Origin: Rhizobacter sp. Root1221
Lineage (GTDB): Bacteria; Pseudomonadota; Gammaproteobacteria; Burkholderiales; Burkholderiaceae_C
Length of the DNA stretch: 64,000 nt
Direction: 5' to 3'
Assembly: GCF_001425785.1 (NCBI RefSeq)
Contig: NZ_LMDI01000045.1
Span: 116,686-180,685, forward strand
Positions within the stretch are counted from its first letter, which is position 1, and the number at the start of each line of letters is the position of its first letter. This document shows positions 32,719 through 39,947 of this stretch, piece after piece. The notes under the pieces were generated by a model. The model was given only the letters and a program-made list of their open reading frames with translations, was not told the DNA's origin and ran no database searches. Both the position numbers and the translations under genes were made by a program.

Positions 32719-33060
32719 TCAGCCCTCGCCGCTGATCAGGCGATGACGCAGGCGGCGGGAATCACTGCCACGGCGCCACAGGCGCATCAGGAACCGTGCG
32801 GCCCGCGCCAACGCGTTGTCGAGCGCGGTTCGCCAGTCTTTCGCCACCGACGTGACGACCACCGACCCGGCGCCGTCAGTCCTGAGCTCCACCTGGCAGC
32901 GCTTGTCGATGCCACCCCGGGGGCCGTTCACATCCGACATCTGCACCTCGGCGCGCGGCACCAGCCAGCCCACGCGGCGAAGGACGAAGCGCACCCGGCG
33001 CTCAGTCAGGTCGCGCAGTTCAGTGGCTTGCGGATGGCGGGAATTGAAAAGCACTTGCAT
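32719..33060 (-). CDS. Hibernation-promoting-factor-like (S30EA) protein
   Basis: A 113-residue protein of the HPF/RaiA sigma-54-modulation family. NSRHPQATELRDLTERRVRF and CQVELRTDGAGSVVVTSVAK fit the beta-alpha-beta-beta-beta-alpha fold that binds the ribosomal A and P sites. The C-terminus (ALARAARFLMRLWRRGSDSR) is unusually Arg-rich. GGAG lies 8 nt before the ATG at 33060. Standard hpf accompanies rpoN; this stand-alone, diverged copy is probably a paralogue, perhaps stress-related given the NhaR/TerC neighbours. Confidence 0.72.
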   Translation of the reverse strand: MQVLFNSRHPQATELRDLTERRVRFVLRRVGWLVPRAEVQMSDVNGPRGGIDKRCQVELRTDGAGSVVVTSVAKDWRTALDNALARAARFLMRLWRRGSDSRRLRHRLISGEG

Positions 33061-33200
33061 CGCGAATCTCCATCGATTGAGGGACAGACGCACTATGGGC
33101 GGATCGAGGTCACTGAAAAAGCAGCTTTGGAAGAACGCCAACATCGGAAAAACCTGAACGTCAGGACGCCGTCCTCGTGGGCCCGCCGCGTCGCGCTCGT

Positions 33201-34082
33201 TCAGGAATGCGCCGCCGCAATCACCTGCAGCACCAGCGGATGATGCTGCCCGCGCCGCGAGCAGATGGCGTGGATCTCTTCCTTGACCTCATCGCTCTGG
33301 CCGAGCAGACGCAATCCGCGCATCCAGCTCACGTCGCTGGCGCCGAGGCGGCTGATGGGGAACACACCCATCCCGCGCGCGGCAAACACCGCCAGCAGTG
33401 CGCTGTCTTCGAATTCGCCGACGATGCGCGGCCGCAGTCCCTGGGCGTCGAACCAGCGGTCCAGGGTCAGGCGCAGCGCCGAATGGCCGGTGGGCAGCAG
33501 CACGGGCAGCCGGTCCAGCGATTGCGGGAACTGATCCACGTCGGCCTTGCGCACCAGTGCGGCTGGCCCGTACCACTGCACGGGCGAATCGACCAGGCGT
33601 TCGCTGGTCAGGCGAAGGTTCGGATTGCGCGGCGCGGGCTGACCCGCGAGCACGAGGTCCAGGTGATGCAGGGCGAGTTCGGACAGGAGTTGCTCGAACT
33701 CGCCGTCGTGGCACACCAGCCGCAACGACGGCGTGGCGAGCACCGGCTCCAGCAGCGCGTGTGCGGCCAGCTTGGAAATGCCGTCCGACAGTCCGACCGC
33801 CAGTCGGGCCACCTTGCCACTGGCCGCCTCGCGCACTTCGTCGAGGATCACCTGGCCGATCTGGAAGATCTCCTCGGCGCGGGCAAACGCGGCCTTGCCC
33901 GCCTCGGTCATCGCCACGCCGCGCCCGGCCGGCTTGAGCAACTGGTGGCCGAGCGCCTTCTCGAGTTCCCGCACCTGGGCGCTGATGGTTTGCACCGCCA
34001 TGTCCAGCCGTTCGGCCGCACGCGCAAAGCCTCCCTCCTTGGTCACGACCCAGAAGTAATACAGGTGGCGGTAGTTCAGCAT
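33201..34082 (-). CDS. nhaR: LysR family transcriptional activator NhaR
   Basis: A 293-residue LysR regulator. The N-terminus MLNYRHLYYFWVVTKEGGFA with AERLDMAVQTISAQVRELEK is characteristic of NhaR, the Na+/pH-responsive activator, and the rest is the co-inducer-binding domain. It is divergent from a small membrane protein and terC, with a large inverted repeat beginning 11 bp before its own start. It therefore probably regulates both itself and the terC unit. Confidence 0.85.
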   Translation of the reverse strand: MLNYRHLYYFWVVTKEGGFARAAERLDMAVQTISAQVRELEKALGHQLLKPAGRGVAMTEAGKAAFARAEEIFQIGQVILDEVREAASGKVARLAVGLSDGISKLAAHALLEPVLATPSLRLVCHDGEFEQLLSELALHHLDLVLAGQPAPRNPNLRLTSERLVDSPVQWYGPAALVRKADVDQFPQSLDRLPVLLPTGHSALRLTLDRWFDAQGLRPRIVGEFEDSALLAVFAARGMGVFPISRLGASDVSWMRGLRLLGQSDEVKEEIHAICSRRGQHHPLVLQVIAAAHS

Positions 34083-34092
34083 GCCGGTCTCG

Positions 34093-34139
34093 TTCGGAAA
34101 AACCGAAGTCTAGCTCTGGCAGGAGCTGGTTTTTCCGAA
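34093..34139. promoter_or_regulatory. Large inverted repeat between nhaR and the membrane protein gene
   Basis: TTCGGAAAAACC (34093-34104) and GGTTTTTCCGAA (34128-34139) are perfect 12-bp arms. Nested inside is AGCTC/GAGCT. Arm centres are 35 bp apart, so a LysR tetramer could contact both arms; alternatively it folds as an RNA hairpin. The left arm abuts the nhaR start, implying autoregulation. Confidence 0.6.
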
Positions 34140-34188
34140 TCTGGCAAAGGCGAAGAATCGCGGCTCTGCATCCACGAGGGGAAACAAC

Positions 34189-34602
34189 ATGTTCTACGCC
34201 ATCAGCTGGTTTCTGGTATTCGGCCTTCTCGCACTCTGGTCGCTTGGCGCCTGGGCCTTCCATTCGATCGCCACCTGGGCGTTCGCGAATGCAGGCATCC
34301 TGGCCGGCGGCTCGCCGACAGGCACCCTGCGCTTGCCGGACTGGATCGCACCGTGGGTTCCACCCGAACTCGCCCAGGCGCTCACGTCGACGCTGTCGGC
34401 GCTCACCCCTGCCATCCAGGGCCTGGTCGATTGGATGCCCACCTTGGGGAGCGGGCTGTCGGTGGTGGTCTGGGTGGTGTGGGGCTTCGGAAGCGCCCTG
34501 CTCATCGGGCTGGGCCTTGTGCTCAGCGGAGTGATCGCGGTGCTGCGCCGACGAGCCTCGGCCGGAAGCAGCCGGCGCCTGGCGGCAGGAACAGCCCGTT
34601 GA
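34189..34602 (+). CDS. Small membrane protein of unknown function in the nhaR-terC module
   Basis: A 137-residue protein with two strongly hydrophobic parts: SWFLVFGLLALWSLGAWAFH (about 6-25) and VVVWVVWGFGSALLIGLGLV (about 92-120). A Pro/Trp-rich loop lies between, and the tail is basic. A good ribosome site (GAGGGG) lies 9 nt upstream. No family recognised. It lies 55 bp before terC on the same strand, so it is probably co-expressed with it and may assist it. Confidence 0.7.
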   Translation: MFYAISWFLVFGLLALWSLGAWAFHSIATWAFANAGILAGGSPTGTLRLPDWIAPWVPPELAQALTSTLSALTPAIQGLVDWMPTLGSGLSVVVWVVWGFGSALLIGLGLVLSGVIAVLRRRASAGSSRRLAAGTAR

Positions 34603-34657
34603 TGCCACCGTAGCGCCATCGCCGTCACCGCTCAAACCACCATCCTCCGAGATTTCC

Positions 34658-35650
34658 ATGGACGCCCTGATTCCCTTCCTGACCGCCGACTTCCTCGGCA
34701 AACCCGCCTGGGTCTGGCTCAGTTTCGCCGGCATCGTCGTCGCGCTGCTGGCCTTTGATCTTGGCGTCCTGCACAAGGACGACCACGAGATTGGCGTGCG
34801 CGAGAGCCTGATGCTGTCGGCCGGCTACATCAGCGTGGCGCTGCTCTTCGGTGCCTGGGTGTGGTGGTACCTGGGCGCGCAGAGCGGCATGGACTACTAC
34901 ACCGCCTTCATGATCGAGAAGTCGCTGTCGATGGACAACGTCTTCGTGATCGCCTTGATCTTCAGCTTCTTCGCCATCCCGCGGCAATACCAGCACCGGG
35001 TGCTGTTCTGGGGCATCCTGGGCGTGATCGTGCTGCGCGCGCTCATGATCGGTCTCGGCGCCACCTTGGTCAGCCAGTTCAGCTGGGTGCTCTACCTGTT
35101 CGGCGCGTTCCTGATCTTCACCGGCGTCAAGATGTGGATCATTGCCGACCACATGCCGGACATCGCCAGCAACCCCCTGCTGAAGTTCCTGAAGCGGCGC
35201 ATGCGCGTGACCGATGGCCTGCGCGGAAACGCCTTCTGGGTGCGCGAGAACGACCCGGCCACGGGCAGGCTCGAACGCTACGCGACGCCCCTGTTGCTGG
35301 CGCTGGTGCTCGTGGAGTTCATCGACCTGGTCTTCGCGGTGGATTCCGTGCCGGCGATCTTCGCGATCACCACCGACCCGTTCATCGTCTACACGAGCAA
35401 CATCTTCGCCATCCTGGGCCTGCGGGCGCTGTACTTCGCGCTGGCCGCCATGATCCATCGCTTCAAGTACCTGAAGTACGCGCTGGCCCTGGTACTGGTG
35501 TTCATCGGCTCGAAGATCTTCCTGGTCGGCATCATCGGCAAGATCCCGCCGGTGATCTCGCTGAGCGTGACCTTCGGTCTGATCGCCGGTGGTGTGCTGG
35601 TGTCGCTGTGGAAGACACGCGGGCAGCCTACCGCCGTCGTGCCGACATAA
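34658..35650 (+). CDS. TerC/Alx family membrane protein (probable metal-ion exporter)
   Basis: A 330-residue integral membrane protein with about nine helices. The family motifs are MIEKSLSMDNVFVIALIFSF (Asp 93) and LVEFIDLVFAVDSVPAIFAI with TDPFIVYTSNIFAILGLRAL. TerC and Alx proteins of this family protect against tellurite, high pH or excess manganese; Alx and MntP-like relatives export Mn2+. Nothing like the manganese-sensing yybP-ykoY riboswitch is visible upstream. The nhaR neighbour suggests a pH or Na+ link. The gene ends just before the right copy of the direct repeat. Confidence 0.88.
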   Translation: MDALIPFLTADFLGKPAWVWLSFAGIVVALLAFDLGVLHKDDHEIGVRESLMLSAGYISVALLFGAWVWWYLGAQSGMDYYTAFMIEKSLSMDNVFVIALIFSFFAIPRQYQHRVLFWGILGVIVLRALMIGLGATLVSQFSWVLYLFGAFLIFTGVKMWIIADHMPDIASNPLLKFLKRRMRVTDGLRGNAFWVRENDPATGRLERYATPLLLALVLVEFIDLVFAVDSVPAIFAITTDPFIVYTSNIFAILGLRALYFALAAMIHRFKYLKYALALVLVFIGSKIFLVGIIGKIPPVISLSVTFGLIAGGVLVSLWKTRGQPTAVVPT

Positions 35651-35668
35651 CGGCGGTCATCGGCCTCC

Positions 35669-35718
35669 GGGCCGGAACGTCAGCGGGGAAGCAGTCATCC
35701 CGGGATGACTGCCGATCC
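35669..35718. repeat. Right copy of the direct repeat, containing a 22-bp perfect palindrome
   Basis: A copy of the rimO leader and start (compare 32505-32555), lying 20 bp downstream of the phaR stop in the position where rimO would start. On the minus strand it reads ATG-ACT-GCT-TCC and stops after about 13 codons. Positions 35691-35712 form a perfect palindrome (arms GCAGTCATCCC/GGGATGACTGC) not present in the rimO copy; it may now act as a terminator between terC and phaR. Confidence 0.7.
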
Positions 35719-35737
35719 GGTGCCCGGATGCCGGTTT

Positions 35738-36313
35738 TCAGCGTTTTGGCGGCGTGAAACTCGGGAACAAGGTCTCGGCCTGCTTGGCCATCTGCTCCTG
35801 CATCTGCTGGAACATCTGCCGGGATTGCTCCAGGTACGTGCCCATGACGCCCTGCACGCCCGGCACCTGGCCGTTCAGGAACTGAGTCCACAGTTCGGGG
35901 TTGATGACGGCCGGCTCCAGCATGCCCTTGCTCTGTTCCGCCAGGCGGGTCTGGATGTCGGTGAAGGTCTGCAGGTTCTTCTCGAGGTAGGAACCCATCA
36001 TGCCCTGCATGGCCCCCCCGTAGAACCGGATGATCTGGGCGAGCATGGGGGCGGAGAACATGGGCACGCCGCCGGTCTCCTCCTCGAGGATGATCTGGAG
36101 CAGGATGCTGCGGGTCAGGTCTTCCGACGTCTTGGCGTCGCGCACCACGAACGGCTGGGCGGCCAGCACCATCTTTTTCACGTCGGCCAGCGTGATGTAG
36201 CTGCTGGTGTAGGTGTCGTAGAGGCGCCGGTTCGGGTACTTCTTCAGGACGCGCGGGCTGCTCGCGGTAGCCGCAGCGTCGGCGTCGGGCGCATCGGGAC
36301 GGGGTGGTGCCAT
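35738..36313 (-). CDS. phaR: Polyhydroxyalkanoate synthesis repressor PhaR
   Basis: A 191-residue PhaR. The N-terminal DNA-binding PHB_acc_N domain is seen in RVLKKYPNRRLYDTYTSSYI followed by TLADVKKMVL, and two PHB_acc repeats follow (SAPMLAQIIRFYGGAMQGMM; a Met/Gln-rich MFQQMQEQMAKQAETLFPSF end). It represses phasin and its own gene and is released by binding to PHA granules. A 16-bp palindrome 25 bp before its ATG is a probable autoregulatory operator. No phaC, phaA, phaB or phasin gene is in the window. Confidence 0.95.
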   Translation of the reverse strand: MAPPRPDAPDADAAATASSPRVLKKYPNRRLYDTYTSSYITLADVKKMVLAAQPFVVRDAKTSEDLTRSILLQIILEEETGGVPMFSAPMLAQIIRFYGGAMQGMMGSYLEKNLQTFTDIQTRLAEQSKGMLEPAVINPELWTQFLNGQVPGVQGVMGTYLEQSRQMFQQMQEQMAKQAETLFPSFTPPKR

Positions 36314-36337
36314 GTGGGGGCGAGCTCCTGGTGATTC

Positions 36338-36353
36338 TTGTGCACTTGCACAA
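36338..36353. promoter_or_regulatory. Probable PhaR operator
   Basis: TTGTGCACTTGCACAA is a perfect palindrome (7-bp arms, 2-bp centre) 25 bp upstream of phaR. TGC/GCA-rich dyads are the reported type of PhaR-binding site, and phaR is known to be autoregulated in other species. Confidence 0.55.
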
Positions 36354-36412
36354 AGATTCTAGGAGGGTGCCACAAGTCGCCCCGGAGGGGTTTTCCCGCC
36401 GTCAATTCCGAT

Positions 36413-36428
36413 GCCGCCCGTGGGCGGC
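36413..36428 (-). terminator. Hairpin after the sulfonate-type binding-protein gene
   Basis: GCCGCC/GGCGGC with a 4-nt loop, 5 nt past the stop of the gene ending at 36434 and ahead of phaR sequences. No U-tract. Confidence 0.35.
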
Positions 36429-36433
36429 CCCCA

Positions 36434-37513
36434 TCACGCTTTCAGCAGGTTGCCGGCTGGATCGAACGACGGCCAGAAGCCCTCGAGCCCCAGCGATTTC
36501 ACCGCCTGGTCGGCATAGCGCCGGTCGATCCAGCTGTCGACGTCGAACTTGCGCCGGATCAGCTTGTACCGGTAGGCGTCCTCGACGGCCTGGCGGTCGC
36601 TGGCGACCACGAACGGATCGAACCGGGGCGACAACCGGTGCGCAAGCGGGATGCCGCGGTATTCGGCCTCGTAGGTGGCCGCGCTGATGCTGCCGGCCGA
36701 CGCCCACAGCCGGATCACCTCGGCCCGGTTCGTGTCGAGCGAGGCCCAGTGGGCGGCGCGAACGAGCGCGGTGACGACCCGCTGGGTCAGCGCCGGGTGC
36801 GCGTCACCGAAGGCCTCGCGCACGAGGATGTGCCCGCCGCTCGTCGCCTTGGCGTTGTCGCGGGTGTCGTAGATGACCCGGGCGAGCCCCTTGTCCTGCA
36901 TCGTGACGAGGTTCAGCGAGCCGAAGATCCCGTCGATGTCGCCGCTCGCGAACGCCGCGAGCGTGCTGGCGGGCTCGAGGTTGATGACCTTGAAGTCGCG
37001 CTCGGTCAGCCCGTTCTGCTCGAAGATGCGGTTGGCCACCAGCTGAGTGGCCGTGCCCTTGTGGAAGGCCACCCGCTTGCCGCGCAGGTCCTTGACCGAG
37101 CGTTCGGCCGCACCGGGCCGCACCGCCACGTAGGCGCTGGACCGCGCGTTGGTCACCAGCACGAGCCGCGTCTTGATGCCCACGGACCGGCCGATGATGG
37201 ACGGCAGGTCGCCGAGGGTGGTGAAGTCGAGCTGGTCGTTGCTCAGCGCCTCGTTGACGGCCGGCCCCTGGCCCTTGAAGAACGTCCACTCCACGCGGAT
37301 GTTGTCCTGCTTCAGCGCCTCCTCCACGTAGCCCTTGTTCTGCGCCACCGACAGCCAGCCCCCGGCCACGCGTGGCGGATCGCCAATGCCGGCGGTGGAC
37401 ACACCGAACCGCACGACGGCCGGCGCGGCGGCCCGCGATGGAAGGATCCAGGGGCCGAGCGATGCGGCCGCACCGGCACCGAGCATGGCGCGGCGGGAGA
37501 AGGAGGTGGTCAT
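36434..37513 (-). CDS. Sulfonate/nitrate-type ABC substrate-binding protein (orphan, sigma-54 controlled)
   Basis: A 359-residue binding protein of the SsuA/TauA (NMT1-like) group. It has a twin-arginine signal (SRRAMLGAGAAASLGPWI) ending near SRAAA and ligand-lobe motifs VEWTFFKGQGPAVNEALSND, LDFTTLGDLPSIIGRSVG and DLRGKRVAFHKGTATQLVAN. It is paralogous to the binding protein at 55024, down to the C-terminal YKLIRR/SWIDRRYADQAVKSL region. No permease or ATPase is adjacent; it could dock with the permeases at 56-59 kb. A sigma-54 promoter lies 42 nt before the ATG and a sigma-54 activator gene is divergent. Confidence 0.88.
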   Translation of the reverse strand: MTTSFSRRAMLGAGAAASLGPWILPSRAAAPAVVRFGVSTAGIGDPPRVAGGWLSVAQNKGYVEEALKQDNIRVEWTFFKGQGPAVNEALSNDQLDFTTLGDLPSIIGRSVGIKTRLVLVTNARSSAYVAVRPGAAERSVKDLRGKRVAFHKGTATQLVANRIFEQNGLTERDFKVINLEPASTLAAFASGDIDGIFGSLNLVTMQDKGLARVIYDTRDNAKATSGGHILVREAFGDAHPALTQRVVTALVRAAHWASLDTNRAEVIRLWASAGSISAATYEAEYRGIPLAHRLSPRFDPFVVASDRQAVEDAYRYKLIRRKFDVDSWIDRRYADQAVKSLGLEGFWPSFDPAGNLLKA

Positions 37514-37554
37514 CGGGAAAGCTCCGGTTCAGGCAACAAGAAAGGCCTGCTGTT

Positions 37555-37570
37555 TGCAAACCGCGTTCCA
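37555..37570 (-). promoter_or_regulatory. Sigma-54 promoter of the orphan binding-protein gene
   Basis: TGGAACGCGGTTTGCA on the minus strand, one mismatch from TGGCACG-N4-TTGCW with GG and GC exactly 10 bp apart. The predicted transcript starts about 32 nt before the ATG. A 17-bp dyad, GCTGCG-N5-CGCAGC, lies about 35 bp further upstream (around 37598-37614) and could be an activator site. Confidence 0.75.
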
Positions 37571-37727
37571 ACCGTCCGCCGTGAAAACAGGGCTGCGGCT
37601 GCGCGGATCGCAGCAGCGGGCGCTGCACACCCAACACGCGCCACCTCCGGCCCTGCTCCGTGCGCAGCAACCTGCGCCCGGGCGCCAGGTGTTCGCACCG
37701 GGCCACGCCCGGTGAGGGGGCTTTGGC

Positions 37728-38849
37728 ATGCTCGCTGCTATTCCCGGGGCCATGACTGAACCGCGTCCCACGCCGCTGCGCAAGCTGCTGACCCTCCCCC
37801 ACGCCGAATCCCTGCCCTTGTCGATCCGGGCCAAGGCGCTCGTGTTCAGCGACCCGCAGTCCGAGCGCCTGCTGTCCCAGGTGGAGCAGGTGGCGGCCAG
37901 CGAGGCCACGGTGCTGTTGATCGGCGAGACGGGCACCGGCAAGGAACTGGTCGCCCGCCACATCCACGCGTGCAGCGGCCGCACGGGCCCGTTCGTGGCG
38001 GTGAACTGCGGTGCGTTTGCCGAATCGCTGGTGGACGCGGAGCTGTTCGGCCACGAGGCCGGCGCCTTCACCGGCGCCAGCCACGCACGGGCCGGCTGGT
38101 TCGAGGCCGCCCACGGCGGCACGCTGTTCCTGGACGAGATCGGTGACATGCCGTTTGCGTTGCAGGTCAAGCTGCTGCGGGTGCTGCAGGAGCGGCAGGT
38201 GGTGCGCCTGGGCGCCCGCCAGCCGGTGCCGGTGGACGTGCGCCTCGTGGCCGCCACCAACGTGGACCTGGCCAAGGCCGTGCAGGCCGGCCGCTTCCGT
38301 GCCGACCTGTTCTACCGCCTCCACGTGGCCACGCTGCCGCTGCCGCCACTGCGCGAACGGCCCGGTGACATCCTGCCGCTGGCCCAGCACTTCGCCGAGA
38401 TCTACCGCAAGAAGCTGGGTGCGGCGACGCTCGCGATGTCACCCGCGGTCGAGCGCGCGCTGCTCGCGTACGAGTGGCCGGGGAACATCCGCGAGCTGGA
38501 AAACGTGGTGCACTACGCGGTGATCGTGTCCCGGAACGGCCGCATCGAGCGCGAGGACCTGCGCCTGCCGCACGGCCTGTTGGCGGCGGCCAGCAGCGAG
38601 GCGGAGGCGCCCCCCGCACCCGAGGACGCCCTCGGGCAGCTGCGCCATTCGGTGCGGCTGCTGCTGGCCCAACAGCAGCCGCAGCTGTTCGAGACCATCG
38701 AGCAGCTGGTGGTGACCACCGCCTTCGAACGCTGCGGCGACAACCAGGTGCGCACCGCGCGCGAGCTGGGCATCTCTCGCAACGTGCTCCGCGCGCAACT
38801 CAAGCGTTTCGGCCTGCTGGGCGAGCGCTTCCTCGTCCCGGTCGACTGA
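37728..38849 (+). CDS. Sigma-54-dependent transcriptional activator without receiver domain (SfnR-like)
   Basis: A 373-residue enhancer-binding protein. A short N-terminus (about 40 residues, no receiver or PAS) leads to an AAA+ domain with Walker A GETGTGKE (66-73), the sigma-54-contacting GAFTGA loop (112-117), Walker B GGTLFLDEIGDM and arginine-finger region RFRADLFYRL. A linker and a Fis-type HTH close it (RTARELGISRNVLRAQLKRF). Small activators of this layout include SfnR, which controls organosulfur genes. With no sensory domain, its level or another protein must set its activity. It is divergent from the orphan binding-protein gene and is the obvious candidate activator for the sigma-54 promoters at 37.6-53.3 kb. 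GAGGGG 8 nt upstream supports ATG 37728; ATG 37752 is an alternative. Confidence 0.88.
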   Translation: MLAAIPGAMTEPRPTPLRKLLTLPHAESLPLSIRAKALVFSDPQSERLLSQVEQVAASEATVLLIGETGTGKELVARHIHACSGRTGPFVAVNCGAFAESLVDAELFGHEAGAFTGASHARAGWFEAAHGGTLFLDEIGDMPFALQVKLLRVLQERQVVRLGARQPVPVDVRLVAATNVDLAKAVQAGRFRADLFYRLHVATLPLPPLRERPGDILPLAQHFAEIYRKKLGAATLAMSPAVERALLAYEWPGNIRELENVVHYAVIVSRNGRIEREDLRLPHGLLAAASSEAEAPPAPEDALGQLRHSVRLLLAQQQPQLFETIEQLVVTTAFERCGDNQVRTARELGISRNVLRAQLKRFGLLGERFLVPVD

Positions 38850-38889
38850 GTTCCCTCCTCCCTACCCTCCTCCACTTCCAGGATTCGCG

Positions 38890-39939
38890 ATGAAATACAG
38901 ACCACTCGGCCGCACGGGCCTCCAGGTGAGCGTGATCGGCCTCGGCACCATGACGTGGGGCCAGCAGAACACCGAGGCAGACGCCCACGCGCAACTCGAT
39001 GCGGCCATCGCCGCCGGCGTGAACCTCGTCGACACCGCCGAGATGTACCCCGTGCCGCCGCGCCCCGAGACGCAGGGCGCCACCGAACGGTTCATCGGCA
39101 CCTGGCTGCGCCAGCGCGGCAGCCGCGACAAGATCGTGCTGGCCACCAAGGCCGCCGGCCCGTCGCGCACCGCACAGCGCCCCAGCCACATCCGCGGCGG
39201 TGCCACGAGCTTCACGCGCGCCAACCTCGAACATGCGGTGAACGACAGCCTGTCGCGGCTGCAGACCGACCACATCGACCTGTACCAGCTGCACTGGCCC
39301 GACCGCACCACCAACACCTTCGGCGCACGCGGCTACACGCACGTCGAGGACGAGGACACGGTGCCCATCCAGGAAACGCTGGAGGCGCTGCAGGCCCTGG
39401 TGCAGGCCGGCAAGATCCGCCACTTCGGCGTGTCGAACGAAACGCCCTGGGGCCTGAGCCGGTTCGTGCACCTGTCGGAGACCCGCGGGCTGCCGCGCGC
39501 GGCAAGCATCCAGAACTCATACAACCTCGTGAACCGTGGCTTCGAGACCGGCCTCGCCGAAATCTCGCTGCGCGAGCAGGTGGGGTTGCTCGCCTACTCG
39601 CCGCTGGCGATGGGCAGCCTGAGCGGCAAGTACCTCGCGGGCCAGCGCCCGCCCGGCGCACGCATCACGCTCTTCGACCGCTTCGGGCGCTACAAGGGCG
39701 AAGGTGTCGAACGCGCCACGTATGACCTCGTGACGCTGTTCCGCGAGCACGGCCTCGACCCGGCCCAGGCCGCGCTCGCCTTCGTCAACAGCCGGCCCTT
39801 CGTCACGAGCAACCTGATCGGCGCCACGTCGCTCGCGCAGCTCGAATCCAACCTGGCGAGCGTGGACCTGGCCTTGCCGGCCGAAGTGCTCGACGGCATC
39901 GAGGCCATCCAGTCCAAGTACCCGAATCCCGCGTCCTGA
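38890..39939 (+). CDS. Aldo/keto reductase (Tas-like)
   Basis: A 349-residue aldo/keto reductase beginning MKYRPLGRTGLQVSVIGLGT. It has catalytic Asp/Tyr in NLVDTAEMYPVPPRPETQGA, DHIDLYQLHWPDRTTNTFG and the C-terminal NADPH site region TSNLIGATSLAQLESNL. The MYPVPP segment and HWPDR pattern match Tas-like proteins. Substrate unknown. It begins 40 bp after the sigma-54 activator gene and ends 8 bp before the ABC exporter pair, so read-through in either direction is possible. Confidence 0.85.
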   Translation: MKYRPLGRTGLQVSVIGLGTMTWGQQNTEADAHAQLDAAIAAGVNLVDTAEMYPVPPRPETQGATERFIGTWLRQRGSRDKIVLATKAAGPSRTAQRPSHIRGGATSFTRANLEHAVNDSLSRLQTDHIDLYQLHWPDRTTNTFGARGYTHVEDEDTVPIQETLEALQALVQAGKIRHFGVSNETPWGLSRFVHLSETRGLPRAASIQNSYNLVNRGFETGLAEISLREQVGLLAYSPLAMGSLSGKYLAGQRPPGARITLFDRFGRYKGEGVERATYDLVTLFREHGLDPAQAALAFVNSRPFVTSNLIGATSLAQLESNLASVDLALPAEVLDGIEAIQSKYPNPAS

Positions 39940-39947
39940 CCCTTCCG

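Noticed and set aside
34603..34657. Manganese-sensing yybP-ykoY riboswitch expected before terC.
   Set aside because: Only 55 bp separate terC from the upstream gene and no conserved stem pattern is visible there or before 34189.
37571..37727. A shared enhancer motif common to all five sigma-54 leaders.
   Set aside because: Each leader contains a dyad, but the sequences differ (GCTGCG/CGCAGC, ACAGCGG/CCGCTGT, CATGCTGTT/AACAACATG); by eye no single motif recurs, so no common activator site is claimed.
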